DNA of 64,000 nucleotides from the NCBI RefSeq assembly GCF_000143415.4, contig NW_003314305.1, positions 562,196-626,195 of the forward strand, written 5' to 3'. The DNA comes from Selaginella moellendorffii (Eukaryota; Streptophyta; Lycopodiopsida; Selaginellales; Selaginellaceae). A program made the translations under genes and the position numbers. Of the stretch, positions 1-9,151 are shown one piece after another (position 1 is the stretch's first letter; each line of letters opens with the position of its first letter). The notes beneath the pieces were generated by a model. The model had not been told where the DNA came from. It searched no databases and saw only the letters and a list, made by a program, of their open reading frames with translations.

Positions 1-234
1 CTCGAGCCACATTCCTGATATTGATGTGGCGCCTCCTCAACCTCAACTATATTTAGGCCGTCCTCAATCCAAGAGTGGTGGAGCTTCATCAACCTATAGT
101 ATATATAAGTTAGCCTTGTTCCATTTCTCCACAATCTGAATCAACGCCAGTCTAAGGCCTCTTCTTTGTTTCCACTAGCTTTTTCTCTTTGTCTTTTGCA
201 TTTTCCAGTCTTGATCTTGTTGGGGGTCTTGACA
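1..234 (+). repeat. 5' LTR of element A (partial)
   Basis: It matches the last 234 bp of the 3' LTR (5220-5453) almost base for base and ends in TTGACA, the inverted counterpart of the TGTCAG that opens the 3' LTR. It contains a TATA-like run and the predicted transcript start. Confidence 0.93.
97..144 (+). promoter_or_regulatory. LTR promoter: TATA box and predicted transcript start of element A
   Basis: A TATA-like run lies at about 98-109 (TATAGTATATATAAG). About 25-30 bp downstream is 130-144, beginning CACAATCTG, which is the expected place for the start of R. The same arrangement is kept in the 3' LTR. The assignment of 130 or 131 as +1 is inferred from this spacing and from its complementarity with the primer-binding site. 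Confidence 0.6.
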
Positions 235-236
235 GT

Positions 237-251
237 TTGATTCAGATTGTG
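237..251 (+). other. Self-complementary primer-binding site of element A
   Basis: Starting 2 nt after the LTR end, these 15 nt are the exact reverse complement of LTR positions 130-144, just downstream of the TATA box. No TGG-initial tRNA-type site is seen here. The pattern is that of self-priming Tf1/sushi-type retrotransposons, in which the folded 5' end of the RNA primes reverse transcription. Confidence 0.7.
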
Positions 252-338
252 CTTTTTTCTTTTTGCTTTTACTTTAGCTCATTTCGATTGTTTGATTGCC
301 TTTGTCTTTTTCCCCCTTTTTTATCTTTCTTCTTGTCG

Positions 339-1310
339 ATGGAGTCTCCAAGCCATCCTGATTTCTTTGCTGAAGTCCTTGCAAAAATCCAGTCTGAGAA
401 TACCGAGCTGAAGGTGACCGTTCTTCACATGCAACAAGAGCTTGCTTCACTTTCGGCTCAAGGATCCAGCAAAGTTCCTGAATCGAAGGTGAGTTTCCCG
501 GCGAAATTTTCAAGCAAGCGTTTGGAGCTTCGCGGATTTCTGAACCAAATGGAGCTGATCTTTGCACTTCAACATCAGTGGTACCCCACTCCCGAGTCTC
601 AAATCGGTGCGATTGGGACGTTGCTTGAAGGTGCAGCTTTGTCATGGTTTTCTCCTCTTTTGGAGAAGAGCATGAAAGGGGTCATGGTTCCAGAGCTGAT
701 GGATCTTCAATTGTTCAAAGAGAAGCTTGAAGCATGTTTTGGCGAGACGGATTGGGTTCGGGTTGCTACCACAAAGATGAGGCATCTCTCTCAGGGGTCT
801 CGTCCTGCCTCGATCTACGCTGCAGAGTTCCAACTCCTGGCCTTGGACACTCAGTGGGATGAGCGGGCCCTGATTGACCAATTTCGTTTTGGCCTCAACA
901 ACGGTGTCAAGGATTTGTTGCTCACCATGGAGGATCCCAAGGACCTATCGGACGCCATCAACAAAGCCGTTCGATGTGACAATCTTCTTTTTGAACGTCG
1001 TCAGGAAAGTCGCCGCGCTGCTGTTTTTCCGTCCCAGACTCAGGAATCCCAGCTTGAGTCTTCGGGGCATACTCCTGAACCTACTGCTCCGGTCCTGATG
1101 GATATTTCTGGTACTCCCCGACTCATTAGAGGGAAGTTGAGTCCTGCTGAGAAGCAACGTCGAATATCTCATAATCTTTGCCTCTACTGTGCTGATCCTA
1201 ATCACAAAGCAGCTGTGTGTCCCAAGAAGCCTCCCCAACTGCTCGAGTTCACTCTGCCTCAAAGTCCACCTCTGTTGCAATCGGGAAACGACCCTGTCCA
1301 AATAGAGTAG
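339..1310 (+). CDS. gag of element A (323 aa, open)
   Basis: This is the capsid/nucleocapsid precursor of the retrotransposon, which packages the element RNA into cytoplasmic particles. The ATG at 339 is chosen because upstream in-frame sequence is low-complexity LTR leader and the capsid-like part starts here. A retrotransposon gag domain spans roughly residues 50-200, including an LSQGSR-type segment, and a CCHC zinc knuckle (CX2CX4HX4C, CLYCADPNHKAAVC) lies at about residues 281-294. The stop is at 1308-1310, 19 nt after a GGGAAAC heptamer, so most ribosomes would end here and a fraction could enter the protease frame. Domain layout resembles sushi-class gag proteins. Confidence 0.85.
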   Translation: MESPSHPDFFAEVLAKIQSENTELKVTVLHMQQELASLSAQGSSKVPESKVSFPAKFSSKRLELRGFLNQMELIFALQHQWYPTPESQIGAIGTLLEGAALSWFSPLLEKSMKGVMVPELMDLQLFKEKLEACFGETDWVRVATTKMRHLSQGSRPASIYAAEFQLLALDTQWDERALIDQFRFGLNNGVKDLLLTMEDPKDLSDAINKAVRCDNLLFERRQESRRAAVFPSQTQESQLESSGHTPEPTAPVLMDISGTPRLIRGKLSPAEKQRRISHNLCLYCADPNHKAAVCPKKPPQLLEFTLPQSPPLLQSGNDPVQIE

Positions 1311-1367
1311 GAGCTGTCTGTTTGGACTCCCCGAATAAAAATCACTTTTCTTCTTTATCAAGCTCCT
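1283..1367 (+). promoter_or_regulatory. Predicted -1 programmed ribosomal frameshift signal (gag/pro junction)
   Basis: The heptamer GGGAAAC occupies 1283-1289 and lies in the gag frame as G GGA AAC, the X XXY YYZ register needed for -1 slippage. After 6 nt, GTCCAAA (1296-1302) pairs perfectly with TTTGGAC (1321-1327). Part of the loop, AGGAGCT (1309-1315), pairs perfectly with AGCTCCT (1361-1367), giving an H-type pseudoknot. The -1 frame then runs into the aspartic protease. All pairings were read by eye; no folding energy was computed. Confidence 0.7.
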
Positions 1368-1745
1368 CACCACCTTTCATCAAAGCCACCACCAATTCCC
1401 GCAACTTCCGCGTCCCATGTCTCCTTTCTTTCACTGGACAATCAGGACTCAAGGCTTTGGCGCTATTGGACTCGGGTGCAACTTCCTGCTTCATGGACAC
1501 GGACTTTGCTGCCCGACATCACGTTCCTCTTTCTCCTACCATACAGGATCTGAGGGTTGAAGGCATCGGCGGGCATTTTGTGTCTCCATCTTCCAGACTT
1601 AGGGAAATGTTGCCCGTTCGAGTACATCAGGTCCACCGTCACTGATATCACCTTCAACATCATCAACAGCAAGTCCTCCTCTGTGGTGCTTGGTCTTCCT
1701 TGGTTCCAACTACATCAGCCTCAGATTTGTTGGAAGGAATTATAG
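1283..1745 (+). pseudogene. Protease region of element A
   Basis: In the -1 frame relative to gag, an aspartic protease active-site motif LLDSGATS lies with DSGA at 1469-1480. This frame stops at 1643-1645. The rest of the domain, including the conserved VLGLPWF segment, continues in the gag frame to about 1745, so a further frameshifting indel has broken the gene. The enzyme would cleave the Gag-Pol polyprotein. Confidence 0.8.
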
Positions 1746-1974
1746 CTCATCTCTCCCACATCACCATCTCCCACGGCTTCCCCTGCTGTTCATCGAGTCT
1801 GAATCAGGAAAAGTTCCCTAAACTCAAATCGGGGTTTTGTTCCTGACTCTACGAAGTTTTCACCCTCTTCTTTTTCCTCTCTTCCATCTTACACTGGACA
1901 GTATCCTCGTCTCATCATTCCATTTAGTCGTACACCTCCTCCTATCTCCACAATCACTATGAAAGAACTCCTTC

Positions 1975-2720
1975 ATGAAGAACCTATTTTCCTTTTTGCT
2001 TTGCATGTTTTTCCTGTCAGTCTTCCTGAGAAGTATCATGATTTTGGGGATGTGTTTGACAAGAAAAAAGCTAGTGTACTACTTGTTCATCGGCCTTATG
2101 ACTGTCCCATTCATTTATAGGAAGGAGCATCACCTCTGTGGGGGCCTATCTACGGGTTATCCCCATCCGAGCTTAAGGCCCTCAAAGAGTACGTGGATGA
2201 GAACCTTGCCTCGGGGTACATTCAGCATTCGCAGTCCCCAGCTGGAGCACCTGTCTTCTTTGTCAAGAAGAAGGATGGGAGTTTGCGGCTAGTCATCAAT
2301 TACCGAGGTTTGAACAAGGTGACTATTCGGAACCGTTATCCGCTACCCCTGATTTCGGACCTGTTGGAACACCTCAGCGGTGCCCGCTTCTTCACCAAGA
2401 TTGACCTCCGTGGCGCATACAACCTGATCCGAATCCGGCCTGATGATGAATGGAAGACTGTGTTCCGAACCCGCTATGGCCACTTTGAATACACTGTCAT
2501 GCCATTTGGTTTCACAAATGCTCCAGCAGTTTTCCAACACATGGCGAACGACGTCTTTCGGGAGTTTCTTAATCAGATGGTGATTGTCTACCTCGATGAC
2601 ATCCTCATCTACTCAAAAACTTAGGAGGAGCACGACGAACATGTACGCAAGGTGCTAGCGAAGCTGCAAGAACACGGCCTATACGCGAAGCTTGAGAAAT
2701 GTTCCTTTGATCAGTAGTCT
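1975..2720 (+). pseudogene. Reverse transcriptase of element A
   Basis: The core of a Ty3/gypsy reverse transcriptase is readable from about 2193: the VNYRGLN-like block (here INYRGLN), [10 protein letters not shown], the VMPFG block and the catalytic YLDD at 2589-2600. In-frame TAG codons interrupt it at 2622-2624 and about 2715-2717, both explicable as CAG to TAG. It makes the element cDNA in the particle. The stretch before 2193 is degenerate protease/RT linker. Confidence 0.88.
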
Positions 2721-3407
2721 GTGGAATTCCTTGGGTACATTGTCACTCCTGAGGGTATCACGATGGATCCTGCCAAAGTCAAGACTATTCTCGAGTGGGA
2801 GCCTCCACAATCAATGTCGGACGTTCAGGTTTTCTTTGGCTTCGCCAACTTCTACCGCAAATTCATTGATCACTACTCTGACATTGTCCTTCCTCTCATG
2901 CATCTCACTCGCAAGGATGTTCCCTTCTTTTGGTCTACTGCTGCCCAACACGCCTTCGACACACTCAAGGCAGCCTTCAGTTCTGCTCCCGTTTTGATCC
3001 ATGCTGATTCCTCACAACCTTTCTTCATCGAGGCTGACGCCTCCAACTTTGCCATTGGTGCTATGCTGTCTCAACTCAAAGCGGATCAAGAACTTCATCT
3101 GATTGCGGAGATCAATTACGAAATCCACAACAAGGAGCTCCTTGCTATCGTGGATTCCTTTGGAGAGTGGCGCCGTTTCTTGGAGGGGGCGGGCCATCAA
3201 ACAATAGTCTGGACGGATCACAAAAATCTCGAGTACTTTGCCACTTCCCGAGTTTTAAGCCGTCGTCAAGCAAGGTGGGCACAATTCCTAAGTCGGTTTG
3301 ACTTTGTTATCAAGTACAAACCTGGAAAGCTTCAAGGCCTTCCTGATGCTCTTTCAAGGCGCTCCTATCTCAGTCTCAGGCCTGGTAATCCTGCCTTCGA
3401 TCAATAG
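2721..3407 (+). pseudogene. RT thumb and RNase H of element A
   Basis: It continues in the same frame as RT: an EFLGYIVTPEGI connection segment, then the RNase H-like domain with EADASNFAIGAML, NKELLAIV and TDHKNLEYF motifs and a PDALSRR ending. It would degrade the RNA strand of the hybrid. A TAG at 3405-3407 ends the open stretch before the integrase, again explicable by a C to T change. Confidence 0.87.
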
Positions 3408-4760
3408 GATCAAGTTATCCTCGGTCCTGATCGGCTTCAAGTTATGGCAATTTCCCTGGCCCCTCAGGACTCCTCCTTGATGGATGCAATCAGAAACGAT
3501 CTTCAATCCGATGATTTCGCCAGCAACATTTTCCCCCATCTTCAGGCTAGACACCCAGTGACTCCTGACTGCCGGCAATTTGACGAGTTCGAGTTCTTAG
3601 ATGGCTTATTATACCGTGGGGAGCAACTTTACATTCCTGAAGGTGATGCTCGAAGGTTGGTCCTGATGGCGTGCCACGATAGCCCGATTTCTGGTCACTT
3701 CGGCATTGCGAAAACCTATGAGCTAGTTGCACGGGACTTTTGGTGGCCTCACATGGACGACTACATCAAAGCTTTTGTTACCTCTTGTGACACTTGTGCC
3801 CGGAATAAGGTACCTTGCCACCTTCCTTCAGGTTTGCTTCGTTCCCTTCCGGTCCCTTCAGGTTCTTGGGAATCCATCTCCATGGATTTCTTGAGTGATC
3901 TTCCGAGTTCTTGAGGCTTCAACAGCATTTTAGTCGTGGTGGATCGCTTCACAAAGATGGTGCACTTCTTGCCATGTACCAAGGAGTTTTTGGGTGAGGA
4001 CATGGCAAAACTGGTATTCAGGGAAATTTTCCAACTTCATGGGATTCCTACAGATGTGGTTTCGGATTGGGGGTTTAGTTCATCTCAGTTCATCTCTCAT
4101 TTCTGACAACGGTTTTTGCAGCTGCTTGGAGTGAAGGCCAACCTCTCTTTGGCGTATCATCCTCAAACTGATGGGCAGTCCGAGCGAACGATTCAGACGT
4201 TGGAACAATTCTTGAGGTGCTTCATCAACTATCATCAGGATAACTGGTTCGATATCCTTCCCCTTTTTGAGTTCTCCTATAACAACTCTGTTCACTCCTC
4301 TCTTCGAATTTCCCCCTTCTTTGCAAACTCTGGCTGAAATCCCCGATTCAATCTCTCACTTCCTTCTCCATCCGAATCCTCTCATTCAAATCCCCGCTCT
4401 GAGGCATTTGTCTCCAATCTCCAAGAAATCCACAACTCCATTTCCTTCCACCTCCATCGAGCTCAGGAATCTCACAAAAAATTTGCCAATGTCCATCGTC
4501 AGAATTGTCCCCCTTACAATATCGGGGATAAAGTCTGGGTCCTCAGGCGAAATATCTCCACCACCAGGCCCTGTCCAAAACTTGATTTCAAACGCCTCGG
4601 TCCTTTCCCTATCACTGCCATCATTAATCCTGTCACTTATCGCTTTGCACTTCCCTCCTCATATCAAATTCACCCCGTTTTTCACTCCTCTCTCCTTGAG
4701 CCTTATATTCCCAGTCCTATTCCCAATCGGGTCATTCCTCCACCTCCACCAGTGCAGCTC
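3408..4760 (+). pseudogene. Integrase of element A
   Basis: An HHCC zinc-binding domain is readable around 3600-3830 (GHFG...SCDTC). The first catalytic Asp is in SMDFLSDLP near 3890, the second in VVSDWG near 4060, and the catalytic Glu in the QSERTIQTLEQ segment near 4180. In-frame stops occur at 3912, about 4104 and about 4335, each one transition away from a sense codon. A C-terminal GDKVWVL-type segment follows near 4520. Confidence 0.85.
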
Positions 4761-5036
4761 GAGGATGGGTCTGAGTACGAGGTTTAGGACATCCTTGATT
4801 CCAAGATTTCAGGGTCTAAACTCTACTATCTGGTCGACTTGAAGGGTTACGAACCTAAAGAACGCACTTGGGAACCTGCAGACAATCTGATTCATTCTCC
4901 TAACCTTGTTCAGGACTTCCGCCGCCACTATCCTTCTCGTCCCAGTCCTCATTCTTTTTCTCCATCTCCCATCCCTCGCCGCTCATCTCATCCTCCTCGT
5001 CGTTCTCATTCACATCCTCGTTCCACTCGTTCTTGA
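4761..5036 (+). pseudogene. Chromodomain at the C terminus of element A integrase
   Basis: A readable chromodomain ends the polyprotein: a ILDSKI strand, then YLVDLKGY and ERTWEPADNL, followed by a short helix and a Ser/Pro/Arg/His-rich tail. Chromodomains in chromoviruses steer integration to particular chromatin marks. A TAG near 4785 interrupts the frame. Only the DLKGY part deviates from the more usual W-K-G-Y form. Confidence 0.85.
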
Positions 5037-5047
5037 GGAGGGGGTGC
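5035..5047 (+). other. Polypurine tract of element A
   Basis: A purine-rich run (TTGAGGAGGGGGTGC) lies immediately before the TGTCAG start of the 3' LTR, the position where plus-strand DNA synthesis is primed. Confidence 0.75.
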
Positions 5048-5453
5048 TGTCAGGAATCCCCCAATTCTTGCCACATTCCTGACTCTCGCCGGATTCCTGA
5101 CCTGCAGACCACATTCTTAATTCTCGAGACACTTCCCTATTCCTAACTCTCAAGACATTCCTGACTCTCGAGACACTTCCCTATTCCTGACTCTCTGATT
5201 TCCTGTACGATTCCTGAGTCTCGAGCCACATTCCTAATATTGATGTGGCGCCTCCTCGACCTTAGCTATATTTAGGCCGTCCTTGATCCAAGAGTGGTGG
5301 AGCTTCATCAACCTATAATATATATAGGTTAGCTTTGTTCCATTTCTCCACAATCTGAATCAACGCTAGTCTAAGGCTTCTTCTTTGTTTCCACTAGCTT
5401 TTTCTCTTTGTCTTTTGCATTTTCCAATTTTGATCTTGTTGGGGGTCTTGACA
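5048..5453 (+). repeat. 3' LTR of element A (406 bp)
   Basis: It starts TGTCAG and ends TTGACA, with short inverted ends. The first part contains several reiterations of an ATTCCTGACTCTCGAGAC-like motif (about 5080-5230), an internal short tandem structure. The last 234 bp match the 5' LTR. Confidence 0.93.
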
Positions 5454-5639
5454 CCGTCTACACTTGCGTCGTGTGGCGGAACCAGTTTTCATTCTTTATG
5501 GCAACGGGCATAAACATGCATGTGCACAGGATGAGGCTGACGTAGTTGTGTATGTGGGCAATCTTGAGCTTAAGTTGCAGTTATTGTGGGTGGTGCTGAG
5601 TTAAGCTTTTGACCTCATCTTTGGTATAGATTGATTGTA

Positions 5640-6700
5640 GCACAATCATGCTAAATGTGACTTTGAGGCTTCTCCTCCTTGTCTTATACTTTTTTATGTT
5701 TCATCCATTCCTTTCACTTTCGTACCTCTTCGTCCCTCTACTTCTACCTCTGCTTCCATTACTTTTGTCCCCCCACTATTTTCTTCTATGTTTTTGTCTT
5801 GTTCTACTCTTCCCTTTTCTGATCCCTTTGACAATATTTGTCTTCCAACAGTTGACCGGCTCATGAAGGAGTATTCTGATCTTTTTGAATTTAACCTATC
5901 GTCTGGGGCTAAGATTGCCACACGTCATCTGATTCCAAAGAAAGGTGTTATTTGAAAGTCATGGAGTCCTTGGGACCTCATCTTGTGAACCTCATGTGAA
6001 CCTCATCTTGTGATGAAGCCTGATAGGAGTATTCATTTTTGCATCGATTATCGTCCATTAAATGAAGTGACAATCCCATATGTGTACACTCTTCCTCACA
6101 CTGCTGATCTCTTGGATCATCTAGAGCAAAGTCATTGGTTCACCAAGCTAGATCTTGTTTCTAGGTACTGACAAATACCGATGGCCGAAGAAAATATTCC
6201 TAAAACTACTTTTCATACACTGTTTAATTTGTATGAGTTCTTGGTGATGCCATTTGGTTTGAAAAATGCTCTATCAATTTTCTAGTGGATGATGAATAAG
6301 GAGGTTTTTTACGATATGCCAAAGGTGATTGCTAACTTTATTGATGATGTCTTGATCCACTCGGAGGGGACATAGAAGGAGCACGTTTATGATGTTTGTA
6401 AAGGGTTAAATTGGCTACGGGACATTAGTTTAAAGCTGAAGCGGTCGAAGTGCGTGTTTGGGTCCAAGGACACAATTTATCTCAGGTACAATATTTCTCA
6501 TGAGGGTTTGCAAGTTGATCCTAACAAACTTGTGGCTGTTTAAAAGTTCCCTACTCCAAAGTGTGTGAATGATGTGCAACGCTTCTTGGGCAAAGTGCAA
6601 TATCTCAATCGTTTTGTGGATCATCTTTCCAATCACACTGCACCGTTGTAAGTATTGCTGAAGTTATCAATGTCATCTTTCATCTAGTCTCCGAATTGTG
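5640..6700 (+). pseudogene. Protease-RT region of B1
   Basis: Translated pieces match the corresponding part of the reverse-oriented copy and of B2: the serine/proline-rich linker, VDRLMKEYSDLFEF, a SIHFCIDY block, LDHL and VMPFG-like RT blocks and a FIDDVLIHSEG version of the catalytic YxDD box near 6340. Stops and indels occur throughout, so no product is expected. Confidence 0.75.
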
Positions 6701-6711
6701 AGCAAACATTC

Positions 6712-7416
6712 ATGGATTTTAAAGAGGTATTGACGATTCCTCTAGTTTTGGCATATCCTGACTACACTCAACCTTTTATTTTGCGCGTGGATGCTTCTAA
6801 TATTGGTCTTGGAGGTGTGTTGCTACAAGAGAGCTCAAGTATGTCTGGTCAGTGCCATCCCATTATGTATATAAACTATACATTACAACCAATGGAGGTG
6901 AACTACTCCACGACAGATAAAGAGTGTTTAACAGCAGTTTGGGGTTTCGAGAAACTTCATGCATATTTACATGGTTCTTGGACATTATTTAAAGGTGATC
7001 ATGCTGCCATTACTTCATTATTGAAGCGAAAGAACCTAGTTGGTTGTATTGCTCGGTGGGCTTTAAAGCTTTATATATATGATTTTAATGTAGTTCATCA
7101 CCCACGGAGTTCTATGGCTGATGTTGATGCCCTTTTTCGAGCTCCTCTTCCTTCTCCACTTTCTTCTCATGTTTCTAACGAGCCTGTTATTCCAGCATCT
7201 ATAAATTTTCTAAACAATGATTCTGTGCCATCAGCAATAGTTGTAGTTGATATTCAGTGTCCACAAGGCGCAAGAAAGATTTACCTTCTCTTAATGAGGT
7301 TCCCAAGGCTTAAAAGATTGAGCCATGGATTCGAAGGTTTCGAGATGGGTTTGAGAATCTTGCATTACTTACTGATGACTTGCTTTTCCGGCATTACATT
7401 CTCAATATCACTTTGA
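6712..7416 (+). pseudogene. RNase H region of B1 (longest open piece, 234 aa)
   Basis: The open stretch covers the RT/RNase H part of pol, with PLVLAYPDYTQPFIL, VDASNIGLGGVL, DKECLTAVWGFEK and a degenerate LADALSR-like end (MADVDALFRAPLP). The last third runs out of frame. It is a fragment of a dead polyprotein and its start is arbitrary. Confidence 0.8.
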
Positions 7417-7559
7417 AGATGGCCTTCTTTATTTTGTGGGGAAGGATCCTAATGATCATTTACGGCTGTTGGTGCCTTTTGTCTTTATTCCACGGTTTCT
7501 CCATACCTACCATGATTCTCTTGTTTTAGGTGGGCAGATGGGACATCATCGTGTAACTG

Positions 7560-8587
7560 AGAAGCTACGCAAGTCTTTCTATTGGTTGGAGATGTGACAT
7601 GATATTATTCGGTATGTGCGTAGTTGTGTTTGGTGCCAAGCTCATAATACTCCCTCTCGTGCTGCGAAAGGATGGTTGGAGTCAATTGTAGTTTCTCATC
7701 CATTTGAGTTGGTGGTGTTTGATCTTATGGGACCTTTTCCACGGTCAACTACTGGCAATAAGTATATTATTATTGTTTTTTATTACTTGACTTGTTGGGT
7801 GGAAGTTGGTGCTCTTGCTAGCACCTCTACAACTGCTGTTGGATACTTCCTCCTCAATCAAGTGGTGTTCTAGCATCATTGTCCAGAGCGGATTCTTTTA
7901 GATAATAGTCCCACATTTATGGTTGAGGCATTTCATGTTTTGACATCTCGGTTGGGGATATGCTACATCTTCACGAATGTTTATCATCCACAATCAGACA
8001 GTCTAATGAAATGGCTCATTCGGACATTCAAAGTGAACTTTCAACATTTAGATTAAGATGGTTATTTGCCGATATGGTCATAATCCAATATTACTAACAG
8101 AGTTGGGTTTACCTTTATAATTGCCACGAGCTACCGATGCTAGGTCGTGGGATCAGTATTTGACAAACATTCTTCCACTTGTCCGAGCAGAGTCTACCAA
8201 ACACTTAAGCCACATACAAGTGTGACAACAATAGTGCTACAACTTCCATTATTGTCCACCTGCGGAGTACAAAGTGGATGACTTGGTGTTAGTCTGTTTT
8301 CCCCATCTTATGGTACATAGTTTGTCTAAAGGGCTCTTTGCTCAGTGGGAAGGACCATATTAGATGTTATGGCAAGTTAGACCATAAGTTTATGAGGTTT
8401 GGCATGATGTCCAAAAGGCCAATCCTCCAAAGATTGTGTAGCAGTTAAAACACTTCATACAAAGGGATCAAGAGCAATTATTACCACCTACAGATTTGCC
8501 AATGCCTCCTCCTGACATTCCTCCAGATCCCAACCCATTTACAAGAGAACCCTGATAATCTTCCATTATTCTGAGAAGAAGGGATGA
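7560..8587 (+). pseudogene. Integrase and C-terminal region of B1
   Basis: A zinc-binding HHCC half (RSCVWCQ) and the core strand FDLMGPFPRSTTGNKYIIIV are readable at 7616-7873, then YHPQSDS near 7985. A proline-rich tail (about 8490-8555) ends the polyprotein. A short purine run (GAAGAAGGGATGA) precedes the LTR and is the likely polypurine tract. This copy retains the integrase core that is deleted from the reverse copy at 46 kb. Confidence 0.75.
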
Positions 8588-8761
8588 TGTGAGGGCCAAA
8601 TGTATGGGTATAATGCCATATATTAATATTAGTGTAGTGGGATTTTGGTAGCCATCGAATTAATTTCAATTCAAACCACTCAGTTCTATATATAAATTAG
8701 GGTTTTTGGGCTAATTGATATGCACGTTTTCTGTATTCCCTTTCCATATTTCATGCACTCA
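8588..8761 (+). repeat. 3' LTR of B1 (174 bp)
   Basis: It starts TGTGAGGGCC and ends GCACTCA, the same length as both LTRs of the reverse copy. A TATA-like run (TATATATAAATTAGGG) lies near 8690. Confidence 0.85.
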
Positions 8762-9151
8762 CTTAAATAAATAACACTTAAATATAACAATTAAAATATA
8801 TTATAAATTACATTATTCAGCCTACCCAATTCTTAAGGTATCTCAAAATATGTGATTTTCTATAAAGTAAAAATTGAATATATTAGCAAGTCCACTGGCT
8901 CTATTGTGAAGGCAATCTGCAGTCAACATCAGTTTTTATGTTCATCCAATTTCTATGCACATAGGCCAAGCAGCCAAATCTGGAGAATTCAAGAGGTATT
9001 CCTCGAGTAGGTTGTATTAAGGCTCACACTTCTCATACTCTCTGACCTGATTGAGATCCAGAAATAACCCTCTGTGCGTCTTTTCCCTTGAAAGTGTGTT
9101 TTCGCATTTTTTTAATAAACATTTTTTATACATTGTTTTTGGGTTTTTCTT

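Larger units (their letters stand above)
1..5453 (+). mobile_element. Element A: degenerate chromodomain Ty3/gypsy LTR retrotransposon, left end outside window
   Basis: The order is LTR, primer-binding site, gag, protease, reverse transcriptase, RNase H, integrase, chromodomain, polypurine tract, LTR. This order and the terminal chromodomain mark it as a Ty3/gypsy chromovirus. Only the last 234 bp of the 5' LTR are in the window, against 406 bp for the 3' LTR. Over the shared 234 bp the two LTRs differ at 13 sites by my count, all transitions. Gag is open, but the pol frame has seven in-frame stops, so this copy cannot be autonomous. The flank after the 3' LTR is the middle of another gypsy element (B1), so A is a nested insertion. 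Gag and zinc-knuckle style recall the sushi/Tcn1 branch rather than the usual seed-plant chromoviruses; this is a judgement from memory. Confidence 0.93.
5454..8761 (+). mobile_element. B1: degenerate Ty3/gypsy element, 3' part
   Basis: Sequence right after element A matches the protease region of element B2 (about 53070 onward), so B1 is the host of the nested insertion. It runs through protease, reverse transcriptase, RNase H and integrase to a 174-bp LTR. There are many stops and frameshifts. No chromodomain is seen. It ends 12 bp before the left edge of the tandemly duplicated segment. Confidence 0.88.

Noticed and set aside
5080-5230. Short direct repeats in the 3' LTR of element A as an independent satellite
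   Set aside because: They lie within the U3 part of the LTR and fit promoter or enhancer reiterations; not a separate element.
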